Assembly: GCF_019357415.1 (NCBI RefSeq)
Contig: NZ_CP048410.1
Span: 2,878,501 to 2,942,500, forward strand
Direction: 5' to 3'
From: Gramella sp. MT6
GTDB taxonomy: Bacteria > Bacteroidota > Bacteroidia > Flavobacteriales > Flavobacteriaceae
Length of the DNA: 64,000 bases
The notes under the pieces were generated by a model, which was given only the letters and a program-made list of their open reading frames with translations, searched no databases and was not told where the DNA came from. Each line of letters begins with the position of its first letter. Within the stretch, counting starts at the first letter, position 1. Positions 53,797-62,650 of this stretch are shown here, piece by piece. A program made the position numbers and the translations under genes.

Positions 53797-54443
53797 TTCT
53801 CGAAGGCGTATTTGATAATATTTGCACCCATTTTTAAGGCTTTTAATCGGACTTCTTCAGGGTCATTATGAACTTCAGGGCTTTCCCAGCCATCGCCGAG
53901 ATCACTTTCAAAAGTAAATAGAAGAACTAACCTGTCGTCTTCAAAAATGCCGAATGCCTGTGGTGGGAGTGCGTCGTGTTCATGTATTTTGGGTAAGCCA
54001 TTTGGGAAATCGAAAGCCGATGAAAAAATTTCATGATCTGTAGGGACTTCCGTTAATTCCTTTTCAGGGAATAATTTTTTGATCTCGGTACGAATATATT
54101 TATTCATTCCGTAATTGTCATCAATATGCAGAAAGCCTCCGCTAATAAGGTAATTTCTAAGATTCTCGATCTCATCATCGCTGAAAACCACATTTCCGTG
54201 GCCGGTCATATGAACAAAAGGGAACTGAAAAATATCGGTACTGCCCGGTTCAACGGTTTCCGTCTTTTCGTTGATACTGGTATTGATATTGGAATTGCAG
54301 AATTTTATAAGATTTGGTAGCGCAGTGGGATTAGAATACCAATCTCCGCCACCATTATATTTTAGGACTGCAATTTCCTGAGCATTTAAGATGCTTGAAA
54401 GGCTTAGGAGAATAATACAAAATAATAGCTGAATTCCTCGCAT
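53793..54443 (-). CDS. DUF4159 domain-containing secreted protein
   Basis: 216 aa with a signal peptide (about 1-21, ending SILNA). The DUF4159 domain is recognised from YNGGGDWYSNPTALPNL, FVHMTGHGNVVFSDDEIENLRNYL and FLHIDDNYGMNKYIR. Such domains have a class I glutamine-amidotransferase-like fold without the catalytic Cys. Function unknown, often linked to gliding or envelope genes. It abuts rsmE without a gap. Confidence 0.85.
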   Translation of the reverse strand: MRGIQLLFCIILLSLSSILNAQEIAVLKYNGGGDWYSNPTALPNLIKFCNSNINTSINEKTETVEPGSTDIFQFPFVHMTGHGNVVFSDDEIENLRNYLISGGFLHIDDNYGMNKYIRTEIKKLFPEKELTEVPTDHEIFSSAFDFPNGLPKIHEHDALPPQAFGIFEDDRLVLLFTFESDLGDGWESPEVHNDPEEVRLKALKMGANIIKYAFEN

Positions 54444-55157
54444 TTATAATTCCTGATTTTTCATAGCAACCGTATGACAGGCAACGATTGCGGCAGTTTC
54501 TGTTCTTAACCTGCTGTCGCCAAGGCTAATTTGCTCCCAGCCATTTCCCAGTGCCAAATGAATTTCTTCCTTACTAAAATCCCCTTCCGGACCAATCAAA
54601 ATATTTACAGGTTGCCAAGGATGAACTTTCTTTTGAAGATATGGTTTTTCCATCACATCCTCGCAATGAGCGATCAATTTAGAACCATGTAATTCCTGAT
54701 TCATGAAATCTTTAAAGCTTACAGGTTCATTCAATTTCGGAAAACGAGCATGAAGGGATTGTTTCATAGCGCTTAGAAGGACTCTTTCATATCGATCGAG
54801 TTTTACTACTTTTCGTTCACTGTGATCGCAAATAACAGGTGTGATCTCGTGAACTCCAATTTCCATGGCCTTTTCAAGAAACCATTCATACCTGTCGTTC
54901 ATCTTGGTAGGAGCAACGATCATGTGCAGATAGTAGGGTGGTGGGGGTTCCTTTTCAGCAGAAATTATCTTAACCGTGCATTGTTTTACATCAGCGATAA
55001 TAATTTCCGCCTTAAAGATCAATCCCTTTCCATTGGTGATATTTAGAATATCACCTTCAGATTTCCGAAGCACTTTTACAATATGCCTGCTTTCATCTTT
55101 TGGAAATGTGACCTGGGAATCATTCTCAGTAATTTCAGGGTTGAAGAATAACTGCAT
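54444..55157 (-). CDS. rsmE: 16S rRNA m3U1498 methyltransferase RsmE
   Basis: 237 aa from the ATG at 55157 (MQLFFNPEITEND); an upstream Met at 55202 would overlap tsaD. The PUA-like N-domain is about 1-70 and the SPOUT domain about 71-237, with ALGNGWEQISLGDSRLRTETA and LIGPEGDFSKEE at the SAM site. It methylates U1498 of 16S rRNA. The gap to tsaD is 1 bp. Confidence 0.95.
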   Translation of the reverse strand: MQLFFNPEITENDSQVTFPKDESRHIVKVLRKSEGDILNITNGKGLIFKAEIIIADVKQCTVKIISAEKEPPPPYYLHMIVAPTKMNDRYEWFLEKAMEIGVHEITPVICDHSERKVVKLDRYERVLLSAMKQSLHARFPKLNEPVSFKDFMNQELHGSKLIAHCEDVMEKPYLQKKVHPWQPVNILIGPEGDFSKEEIHLALGNGWEQISLGDSRLRTETAAIVACHTVAMKNQEL

Positions 55158-55158
55158 A

Positions 55159-56181
55159 TTAAAATTTATATCTGGATTGCGCGGTAATTGAAAAATCTGC
55201 AAAATCCTGTTTCAGGAATTTATGGTAACCGGCAATACCTATCATAGCGGCATTGTCTGTGGTATATTCAAATTTAGGTATGTAACATTTCCATCCCCAT
55301 TTTTGCTCAGCATCTTTCAAAGCCTGTCTTATTCCGCTATTAGCAGAAACTCCTCCACCAATGGCCACCTGATTGATACCAGTCTCTTTAACTGCTTTTT
55401 TCAACTTATCCAATAGTATTCCTATTATGGTGTATTGAATGGAAGCACAAATATCTTTAAGGTTTTTTTCAATAAAAGCCGGATCATTTTTAGTCTCCCT
55501 CTGTACAAAGTAAAGGACAGAGGTCTTAAATCCACTAAAGCTAAAATTCAATCCATCTACTTTAGGTTTCGGAAATTTAAAGGCTTTAGGATTACCTTCC
55601 TGGGCATATTTATCAACCAAAGGACCACCAGGATAGGGTAATCCAAGGATTTTGGCGCTTTTATCAAATGCTTCTCCTACTGCATCGTCTATGGTTTCTC
55701 CAATGACTTCCATTTCAAAATAATCGGTAACCTTTACGATCTGTGTATGTCCGCCGCTAATGGTCATGGCGAGGAAGGGAAATTCAGGCTTTTGAAAATC
55801 AGGTTCTTCAATAAAATGAGCGAGAATGTGGGCCTGCATGTGATTCACTTCGATAAGCGGAATATTTAGACCCATAGAAAGTGATTTCGCAAATGAAGTA
55901 CCTACAAGCAAAGACCCCATTAATCCGGGTCCACGTGTAAAGGCGATTGCAGAAACATCTTTTTTATCGATATTTGCCTTCGCCAGCGCCTGGTGTATAA
56001 CCGGAACGATATTTTGCTGATGTGCACGTGAAGCGAGTTCAGGAACTACTCCTCCATATTGCTGATGCACTTCCTGAGTTGCAACAATATTAGATAGGAT
56101 TTTTCCGTTGCAAAGAACAGCTGCGGCTGTATCATCACAAGAAGATTCAATGGCGAGAATGTTGATTTTTTGGTCTTGCAT
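55159..56181 (-). CDS. tsaD: tRNA t6A synthesis protein TsaD
   Basis: 340 aa ASKHA-fold protein. It starts ILAIESSCDDTAAAVL. The metal-binding H-x3-H is HMQAH (about 113-117), followed by the nucleotide-binding ISGGHTQIVKV and the C-terminal GGGVSANSGIRQAL and TDNAAMIGIAG. It transfers the threonylcarbamoyl group to A37 of ANN-decoding tRNAs. First gene of the leftward operon; -7 box TAACTTTG at 56225-56218 (minus strand). Confidence 0.97.
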   Translation of the reverse strand: MQDQKINILAIESSCDDTAAAVLCNGKILSNIVATQEVHQQYGGVVPELASRAHQQNIVPVIHQALAKANIDKKDVSAIAFTRGPGLMGSLLVGTSFAKSLSMGLNIPLIEVNHMQAHILAHFIEEPDFQKPEFPFLAMTISGGHTQIVKVTDYFEMEVIGETIDDAVGEAFDKSAKILGLPYPGGPLVDKYAQEGNPKAFKFPKPKVDGLNFSFSGFKTSVLYFVQRETKNDPAFIEKNLKDICASIQYTIIGILLDKLKKAVKETGINQVAIGGGVSANSGIRQALKDAEQKWGWKCYIPKFEYTTDNAAMIGIAGYHKFLKQDFADFSITAQSRYKF

Positions 56182-56217
56182 CAGAAATTATTGAACATAG
56201 AAGTTGTAAATTAGACG

Positions 56218-56225
56218 CAAAGTTA
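56218..56225 (-). promoter_or_regulatory. -7 box of the tsaD operon
   Basis: TAACTTTG on the minus strand matches TAnnTTTG, 37 bp before the tsaD ATG. Confidence 0.5.
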
Positions 56226-56287
56226 AAACATAAAAACGTATCAAAAAATTCTGGAAAATACTAACTAAAACGCTGGTTGCCCTCGTT

Positions 56288-59200
56288 TTGTTATTCATTA
56301 TTTTATTGATAGTATTTTCTATTCCTGCAGTTCAAACTTCTGTAGCTAAAAGACTTACCGATTCTCTTAGAGAAAAGAACGATGTTAACCTTTCTATTGG
56401 CCGTGTCTCCTTAACTTACTTCGGGAATGTGAAACTCAATGAGATATATGTTGAGGATCACCATGAAGACACCTTACTAACGGCAAAAGAGATACGTTCT
56501 TCGATCTTGAGCCTGGGAAATCTTATTAACAATTCTCCTAATCTTGGAGATACTCGTATTGAGGGGCTTAACCTTCAAATGCGTCGATATAAGGATGAAG
56601 ATCGTGACAATTTAGGGATCCTCATAGAAAAATTAAGAAAAGAACCTACCGGTGACTCCGTGCATTTTGAATTGCATGCGAAAAATGTTCAGGTACTCAA
56701 TAGTAAATACAGCTATATAGATGAGAATCTCGATGCCCAGGATGTGGTCATTGTTGATAGTTTAAATATCTATGCCAATGAACTGCAAATAGACGATGAG
56801 AATATTGATATAGATATTGGTATGCTTCGCGGTTATGAGCACAGGGGGATCGAAATTGATAATCTTAGCACTCAATTTCATTATGACCCAACTAATATGC
56901 ACCTGGAGCAAATGCAACTGCAAACTCCAGGATCATTAATTAATGCCGATCTGTTTTTTAATTATGAACTTTCAGATTTTGCAGATTTTGAGAACCTGGT
57001 GCAGGTTGAAGCCAGTTTTAGAGAAAGTGTGTTGTCCAGTAACGATCTAAAAGCATTTTATGATGGTTTCGGGAATGACCAGATCCTTAATTTTAAAACC
57101 AGTTTAACGGGGACATTAAATGATTTTCAGCTGGAAGATTTTCAGTTGCAAGGTTTAGACAGGACCGAGATCTATGGTGATTTCCAAATAAAAGGTTCTT
57201 TCTCCAAAGATCCTGAGGAATTTAGCATGGACGGTAGCTTTTCAGATTTTAGCACCAATTACTACGATATGGTCAATTTTTTACCCGGACCATTGTTAGG
57301 TAAATTACCAGAAAATTTAAGGGAATTTGGAAATGTAAACCTTAAAGGACACACCTTCGTGACCAATTCTTCTTTGGATGCCGATGTTTATCTTTCCAGC
57401 CAGCTCGGTTCTGCAGATGCTGATTTTATCTTGAACGACTTTAATAATTCATCTACGGCGACCTATAAAGGAAAATTGATCTTCAGGGATATTAACCTTG
57501 GAAGACTCATTAAGAACGAACAATTAGGTAAAACAAGTTTTAACCTGGATTTTGATGGTGGTGGCTTTAATCCTGAAGATCTGAATACGCAATTGAAAGG
57601 GGGAATTTCCAAGTTCACTTATAACAATTATACCTATAAGGATATTCGTTTAATCGGAAATCTTCGTAATCCTTTATTCAATGGGTATTTCGTATCAGAT
57701 GATCCAAATCTTCAAATGGAATTCAATGGTTTGATAGACGTTTCTGAAGATATTAATGTATATGATTTCGAGGCATCGGTAGAATATGCAGACCTTAATA
57801 CCCTGAATTTCGTAAGCCGGGATAGTGTTTCGGTATTTAAGGGTGATGTGATCATGAATATGAAGGGGACTAATATCGATAATGCTTTTGGAGATATTTT
57901 GCTTCTGAATACTTCTTATAAAAACCAGAATGATCTTTATTATTTTGATGATCTTAATATAACTTCCAGTTTTGAAGAGGAAGTTCGTACCATTACCATT
58001 AATTCTCCAGATGTAATAAATGGTGAAGTCTCCGGGGTCTTCAAAATAAGTGAAGTGGGGTCCCTGGTTGAAAATTCAATTGGTAGTATTTACACGAATT
58101 ACAAGCCGAAAACCATTACAACGAACCAGTATATGGAATTCGATTTCGATATCTATAACCAGATCGTCGAAGTGTTTTTTCCTGAAATTGAATTAGCTCC
58201 AAACACCTATATTCGGGGACGAGTGGAGTCTGATGAATCTGAGTTTAGGCTCACCTTTAAATCACCCAGGATCGATGTTTTCGACAATATGATCGAGGAT
58301 ATTAATTTACAGGTAGATAACACCAACCCTATTTATAATACGTTCTTTGAGGCCGATAGCGTGGCGACCGATCTTTATAATTTTTCTGAATTCAGTTTTA
58401 TTAACGTAACCCAAAGGGATACTTTATTTATAAGATCTGAATTTAAAGGAGGGAAGAACAATAATGATGTTTTCAACCTGAACCTTTTCCATACGATCAA
58501 TGAGGATAATAAGTCCGTTGTTGGAATACAAAGATCAGATTTTAAATTCAAGGATAAGGTCTGGTATCTTAACGAGAACAGTAATAAGAGCAATAAGATC
58601 GTTTTCGACAATAGTTTCAGGGATCTACAGATCGATTCTCTGGTGATGAGCCATAAGAACGAGGAGATAAGGTTAGCCGGCGAAATGAAAGATTCTACAT
58701 ATAAGAATTTCAAGATGAAATTCGTGAATGTGGATATTGGAAAGATCACCCCCGAAATTGATAGTCTGGACCTTGCTGGTACCCTGAATGGAGACCTGGA
58801 CCTGCTTCAGGAAAGCGGCGCCTATTTCCCAACCACAGATCTAAAAATAGATTCACTTCAGGTAAACGAAACTTTTATGGGTAACCTGAGACTTGATGTG
58901 AAAGGAAATGAAGATCTCACCAATTATTCCGTTTATGCTCTTCTCAAGAAAGAAGGAATGGAATCACTTTCAGCTATAGGGGATATAAATGTTGCGGGGG
59001 CAGAGCCTCTTATAGATCTTGAAGTCAATCTCAATAAATTGAATTTGTCCATTTTTACCCCACTGGGTGCAGATGTACTTACCGATATCCGTGGTCTGGC
59101 TACAGGAAGGGCATTCGTAACGGGTAATTATAAGAATCCAGATTTTTCAGGTAGTTTAAGGCTTAATAAAGCCGGACTCAGGATTCCCTATCTAAACGTG

Positions 59201-60679
59201 GACATAGATTTACAGGATGAAGCCAGGGTGAATCTTACTAAGCAGCAGTTCGTTTTTGATGATATTGAGATCGTTGATACTAAATACAATACCAGGGGAA
59301 CTTTGGATGGTATTATTTCTCATAAGAACTTCTCTGAATGGTTCTTAGATCTTTCGCTAAACTCTAACAGAATGCTTGTTCTGGACACCAAAGCTGAAGA
59401 AGATGCACTTTATTATGGAACTGCTTTTATCGATGGCGAGGCTACTATAAAAGGACCTACAGACGAATTGGTGATAGATGTAACCGCTGCTACGGAAAGA
59501 GGTACTGTTTTCAAAATTCCATTGAGCGATACTGAATCTGTAGGTGATAATTCATTTATTAGATTTCTAAGTCCGGAAGAAAAAGCAGCGAGACTTGCTG
59601 GTGAAGATATTGAGATCCCTGAAGTAAAAGGTATTGAATTGATCTTTGATCTCGATATCACCAATGATGCAGAAGTTGAAGTAGTGGTAGATAAGACCAG
59701 TGGAAGTACACTTAGAGGGCGTGGATCTGGTAACCTTTTGCTGGAAATTAATACCAACGGGAAATTTAATATGTGGGGTGACTTCATTGTTTATGAGGGA
59801 GTTTATAATTTTAAATATGCAGGACTGGTTCAAAAAGTATTTACTGTTGAGTCTGGAGGAAGTATAAATTGGGATGGTGACCCTACAGATGCTCAATTAG
59901 ATGTAAGCGCGGTTTATTCACTCAATGCAAACCCGGCGGTTTTACTGGAAAATCCATCGGTTAATCGAAAGATACCGGTAGAGGTGGTCATTAATCTTCA
60001 AGGGGATATTGAACAGCCGGAAATAGGTTTCGAAATTGATTTTCCAAGTGCAAGTTCCACCGTAAAATCTGAACTACAATATAGAATAGATGACCGGGCT
60101 ACAACCGAATTACAAGCTTTATTCCTGGTGACCCAGGGAACTTTCTATAGTGAATTTGGCCTACGAGGTGCGGCTATCTATGGAACCCTTGCAGAAAGAG
60201 CTTCCAGTATTGTAAACGATATTTTTGCCGATGATGATGGTAAATTCCAGGTTGGTGTTAACTATGTCCAGGGTGATCGTACCCCAGATCAACAAACTGT
60301 AGACAGGTTTGGGCTTACTTTATCTACCCAAATTTCAGACCGGGTTATTATTAACGGGCAGGTAGGTGTGCCAATTGGAGGTGTGACCGAATCTGTAATA
60401 ATAGGCGATCTTGAAATAGAGTTTTTATTGAATGAAGATGGGACCCTCCGGGCAAAAGTTTTCAACCGTGAAAACAATATTCAATTTATTGGTGAAGAAA
60501 TTGGTTTTACGCAGGGAGTAGGGCTTTCCTATAATGTAGATTTCGATACATTTAAAGAGCTTATCAGAAAAATAGCAAATACCGAAATTGCAGATAAAAC
60601 AGAGGAAGATGATACCAAATTAGAGGCGGCGAAATCTTTTGCACCAGATTATATCAATTTTTCAGAAGAAGGAAACTGA
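56288..60679 (+). CDS. tamB: TamB-like translocation and assembly protein
   Basis: 1463 aa from the TTG at 56288. One N-terminal membrane helix, a very long beta-helical AsmA-like body with repeated dipole strands (such as LKGHTFVTNSSLDADVYL), and the C-terminal TamB (DUF490) domain ending in IADKTEEDDTKLEAAKSFAP. It bridges the envelope for lipid transport or outer-membrane protein assembly. In-frame codons back to TAA at 56231 encode KRIKKFWKILTKTLVALV, the expected cytoplasmic start of the helix, but contain no ATG/GTG/TTG. The start may be a rare codon, or the upstream sequence has an error. Confidence 0.85.
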   Translation: MLFIILLIVFSIPAVQTSVAKRLTDSLREKNDVNLSIGRVSLTYFGNVKLNEIYVEDHHEDTLLTAKEIRSSILSLGNLINNSPNLGDTRIEGLNLQMRRYKDEDRDNLGILIEKLRKEPTGDSVHFELHAKNVQVLNSKYSYIDENLDAQDVVIVDSLNIYANELQIDDENIDIDIGMLRGYEHRGIEIDNLSTQFHYDPTNMHLEQMQLQTPGSLINADLFFNYELSDFADFENLVQVEASFRESVLSSNDLKAFYDGFGNDQILNFKTSLTGTLNDFQLEDFQLQGLDRTEIYGDFQIKGSFSKDPEEFSMDGSFSDFSTNYYDMVNFLPGPLLGKLPENLREFGNVNLKGHTFVTNSSLDADVYLSSQLGSADADFILNDFNNSSTATYKGKLIFRDINLGRLIKNEQLGKTSFNLDFDGGGFNPEDLNTQLKGGISKFTYNNYTYKDIRLIGNLRNPLFNGYFVSDDPNLQMEFNGLIDVSEDINVYDFEASVEYADLNTLNFVSRDSVSVFKGDVIMNMKGTNIDNAFGDILLLNTSYKNQNDLYYFDDLNITSSFEEEVRTITINSPDVINGEVSGVFKISEVGSLVENSIGSIYTNYKPKTITTNQYMEFDFDIYNQIVEVFFPEIELAPNTYIRGRVESDESEFRLTFKSPRIDVFDNMIEDINLQVDNTNPIYNTFFEADSVATDLYNFSEFSFINVTQRDTLFIRSEFKGGKNNNDVFNLNLFHTINEDNKSVVGIQRSDFKFKDKVWYLNENSNKSNKIVFDNSFRDLQIDSLVMSHKNEEIRLAGEMKDSTYKNFKMKFVNVDIGKITPEIDSLDLAGTLNGDLDLLQESGAYFPTTDLKIDSLQVNETFMGNLRLDVKGNEDLTNYSVYALLKKEGMESLSAIGDINVAGAEPLIDLEVNLNKLNLSIFTPLGADVLTDIRGLATGRAFVTGNYKNPDFSGSLRLNKAGLRIPYLNVDIDLQDEARVNLTKQQFVFDDIEIVDTKYNTRGTLDGIISHKNFSEWFLDLSLNSNRMLVLDTKAEEDALYYGTAFIDGEATIKGPTDELVIDVTAATERGTVFKIPLSDTESVGDNSFIRFLSPEEKAARLAGEDIEIPEVKGIELIFDLDITNDAEVEVVVDKTSGSTLRGRGSGNLLLEINTNGKFNMWGDFIVYEGVYNFKYAGLVQKVFTVESGGSINWDGDPTDAQLDVSAVYSLNANPAVLLENPSVNRKIPVEVVINLQGDIEQPEIGFEIDFPSASSTVKSELQYRIDDRATTELQALFLVTQGTFYSEFGLRGAAIYGTLAERASSIVNDIFADDDGKFQVGVNYVQGDRTPDQQTVDRFGLTLSTQISDRVIINGQVGVPIGGVTESVIIGDLEIEFLLNEDGTLRAKVFNRENNIQFIGEEIGFTQGVGLSYNVDFDTFKELIRKIANTEIADKTEEDDTKLEAAKSFAPDYINFSEEGN

Positions 60680-60800
60680 TAAATTTTAATAATTATTTAA
60701 TTCTGATTCTATATCATCCTTTTAACTTTGAAAGAAATAGACCTGTTTGCTTTAATCTTTAAATTTAGTTTGTAGATTTAAGTTTCAATTATCATTATTT

Positions 60801-61787
60801 ATGAGTAAAAAAGTTAGACGTATTGGGGTAATGACCTCTGGAGGAGATTCTCCGGGAATGAATGCCGCTATTAGAGCGGTTGTTAGGACCTGTGCATATT
60901 ATCATACAGATTGTGTTGGTTATTACCAAGGTTTTCAGGGAATGATAAGCGGAGATTCTATAAATCTGAATGCCCGTAGCGTACGAAATATAGTAAACCA
61001 GGGTGGAACCATCTTACAGTCTGCTCGTTCCAAAGAATTTATGACAAAGGAGGGCAGGGCTAAAGCAGCTCAGAATCTTAAAGAAGCCGAAGTTGATGCG
61101 ATGATCCTTATTGGTGGAGACGGTACTTTTAGAGGTGGCCAGGTGTTTAGCCAGGAGCATAAAATTCCGGTAATAGGGGTGCCCGGCACTATTGATAATG
61201 ATATTTTCGGTACACATTACACTATTGGTTATGATACCGCTCTAAATACTGTGGTAGAAGCCATAGATAAGATACGTGATACTGCCAGTTCCCATAACAG
61301 GTTGTTCTTTGTAGAGGTAATGGGTCGCGATGCAGGTTTTATTGCATTAAACAGCGGAATTGGAGCAGGGGCTGAAGAGATCCTTATTCCGGAAGAAAAT
61401 CTTGGTTTAGAAAGATTGCTCGATTCATTGGAAAGGAGTAGAAGAGCAGGCAAAACCTCAAGTATCGTTGTGGTTTCTGAAGGTGATAAGATAGGTAAGA
61501 ATGTTTTTGAACTGGCTGAATACGTGAAGAAAAATCTTCCTTATTATGACGCCCGGGTTACGGTTCTAGGTCATATTCAAAGAGGAGGTAGACCAACCTG
61601 TTTTGATAGAGTTCTGGCCAGCAGACTTTCTGTTAAAGCAGTGGAACTATTACTTGATGGTAAGAAGGACCTTATGGTTGGTATGATGAATAATGAAATA
61701 GAATCCTGTAGTTTAGACCAGGCGCTAAAAGGAAAGCATAATATTAATAAAGACCTCTTAAGGATTTCTGAAATCTTATCTACCTAA
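60801..61787 (+). CDS. pfkA: ATP-dependent 6-phosphofructokinase
   Basis: 328 aa, standard length. The ATP site GVMTSGGDSPGMNAAIR is at 7-24, the Mg/ATP motif GGDGTFRGG at about 100, the catalytic GTIDNDIFGT at about 125 (acid D of TIDND), and the allosteric-type loop MGRDAGFIAL at about 170. It phosphorylates fructose-6-phosphate. It is followed 1 bp later by mgsA. Confidence 0.97.
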   Translation: MSKKVRRIGVMTSGGDSPGMNAAIRAVVRTCAYYHTDCVGYYQGFQGMISGDSINLNARSVRNIVNQGGTILQSARSKEFMTKEGRAKAAQNLKEAEVDAMILIGGDGTFRGGQVFSQEHKIPVIGVPGTIDNDIFGTHYTIGYDTALNTVVEAIDKIRDTASSHNRLFFVEVMGRDAGFIALNSGIGAGAEEILIPEENLGLERLLDSLERSRRAGKTSSIVVVSEGDKIGKNVFELAEYVKKNLPYYDARVTVLGHIQRGGRPTCFDRVLASRLSVKAVELLLDGKKDLMVGMMNNEIESCSLDQALKGKHNINKDLLRISEILST

Positions 61788-61788
61788 T

Positions 61789-62157
61789 ATGAAAACCATT
61801 GCTATTATTGCCCATGATGGAAAAAAACCAGAAATGGTTCAATTCTTAAATGAAAACAGGGATATACTACATTCAAAACAATTAAAGATCATTGCGACCG
61901 GTACCACAGGTTCTAAAACTGAAGCAGCCGGTTATGAAGTAGAAAAATTACTTTCAGGACCTCTGGGAGGCGATGCGCAGATTGCTGCGAGGATTGCCGA
62001 AGGCCTGGTAGATATGGTGATCTTCTTTAGAGACCCATTAGATAAACATCCCCACGAACCCGATATTTTTATGCTCATGAGGTTGTGTGATGTACACAAC
62101 GTACCATTGGCAACAAACCCGGCTACTGCCAGGCTATTAATTCGAGGTTTGGAATAA
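61789..62157 (+). CDS. mgsA: Methylglyoxal synthase
   Basis: 122 aa, slightly shorter than E. coli MgsA (152). Motifs: IAIIAHDGKKPEMVQF, the phosphate loop ATGTTGSKTE, the catalytic Asp region LSGPLGGDAQIAARI and FFRDPLDKHPHEPD with the conserved His. It makes methylglyoxal from dihydroxyacetone phosphate. It is translated with pfkA and ends next to ridA. Confidence 0.93.
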   Translation: MKTIAIIAHDGKKPEMVQFLNENRDILHSKQLKIIATGTTGSKTEAAGYEVEKLLSGPLGGDAQIAARIAEGLVDMVIFFRDPLDKHPHEPDIFMLMRLCDVHNVPLATNPATARLLIRGLE

Positions 62158-62541
62158 TTAGAATTTTACCGCGATAGCGCTAATTTCGACATTAACAAAT
62201 TTCGGGAGGTTGGCAACCTCTACGGTTTCTCTGGCTGGAGCATTCTCAGAATCGAAATATCTGGAATAAACTTCGTTGATCCTTCCAAAGTTATTCATAT
62301 CGCTTATAAAAATTGAGGTTTTTACAATATGATCCATAGTTAGACCGGCCTCGGTAATAATAGCTTTTAGATTCTCAAGAACCTGTACCGTTTCCTTTTC
62401 CAGATCATCTGTAATTAGGTCACCGCTTTCTGGATCGAGGGCGATCTGTCCTGATACATATAGTGTATTTCCTGCAAATATTGCCTGGTTATAAGGACCT
62501 ATTGGAGCAGGTGCATTTTTGGTTTGTATGATCTTTTTCAT
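62158..62541 (-). CDS. ridA: RidA family enamine/imine deaminase
   Basis: 127 aa YjgF/YER057c/UK114 protein. It starts IIQTKNAPAPIGPYNQAI; the conserved region APARETVEVANLPKFVNVEISA includes the Arg needed for activity. It hydrolyses reactive enamine/imine intermediates. Convergent with mgsA with no gap. Confidence 0.95.
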   Translation of the reverse strand: MKKIIQTKNAPAPIGPYNQAIFAGNTLYVSGQIALDPESGDLITDDLEKETVQVLENLKAIITEAGLTMDHIVKTSIFISDMNNFGRINEVYSRYFDSENAPARETVEVANLPKFVNVEISAIAVKF

Positions 62542-62650
62542 TTGTCTTATTTGAGTTTGTTAATATAAAATTTCTAGACTGAAATGGTTCTGAGATACTA
62601 ATATGATGTTTGAGTTCTGAAAATTAGAAACTCATATTGCCAGTTGCAAA

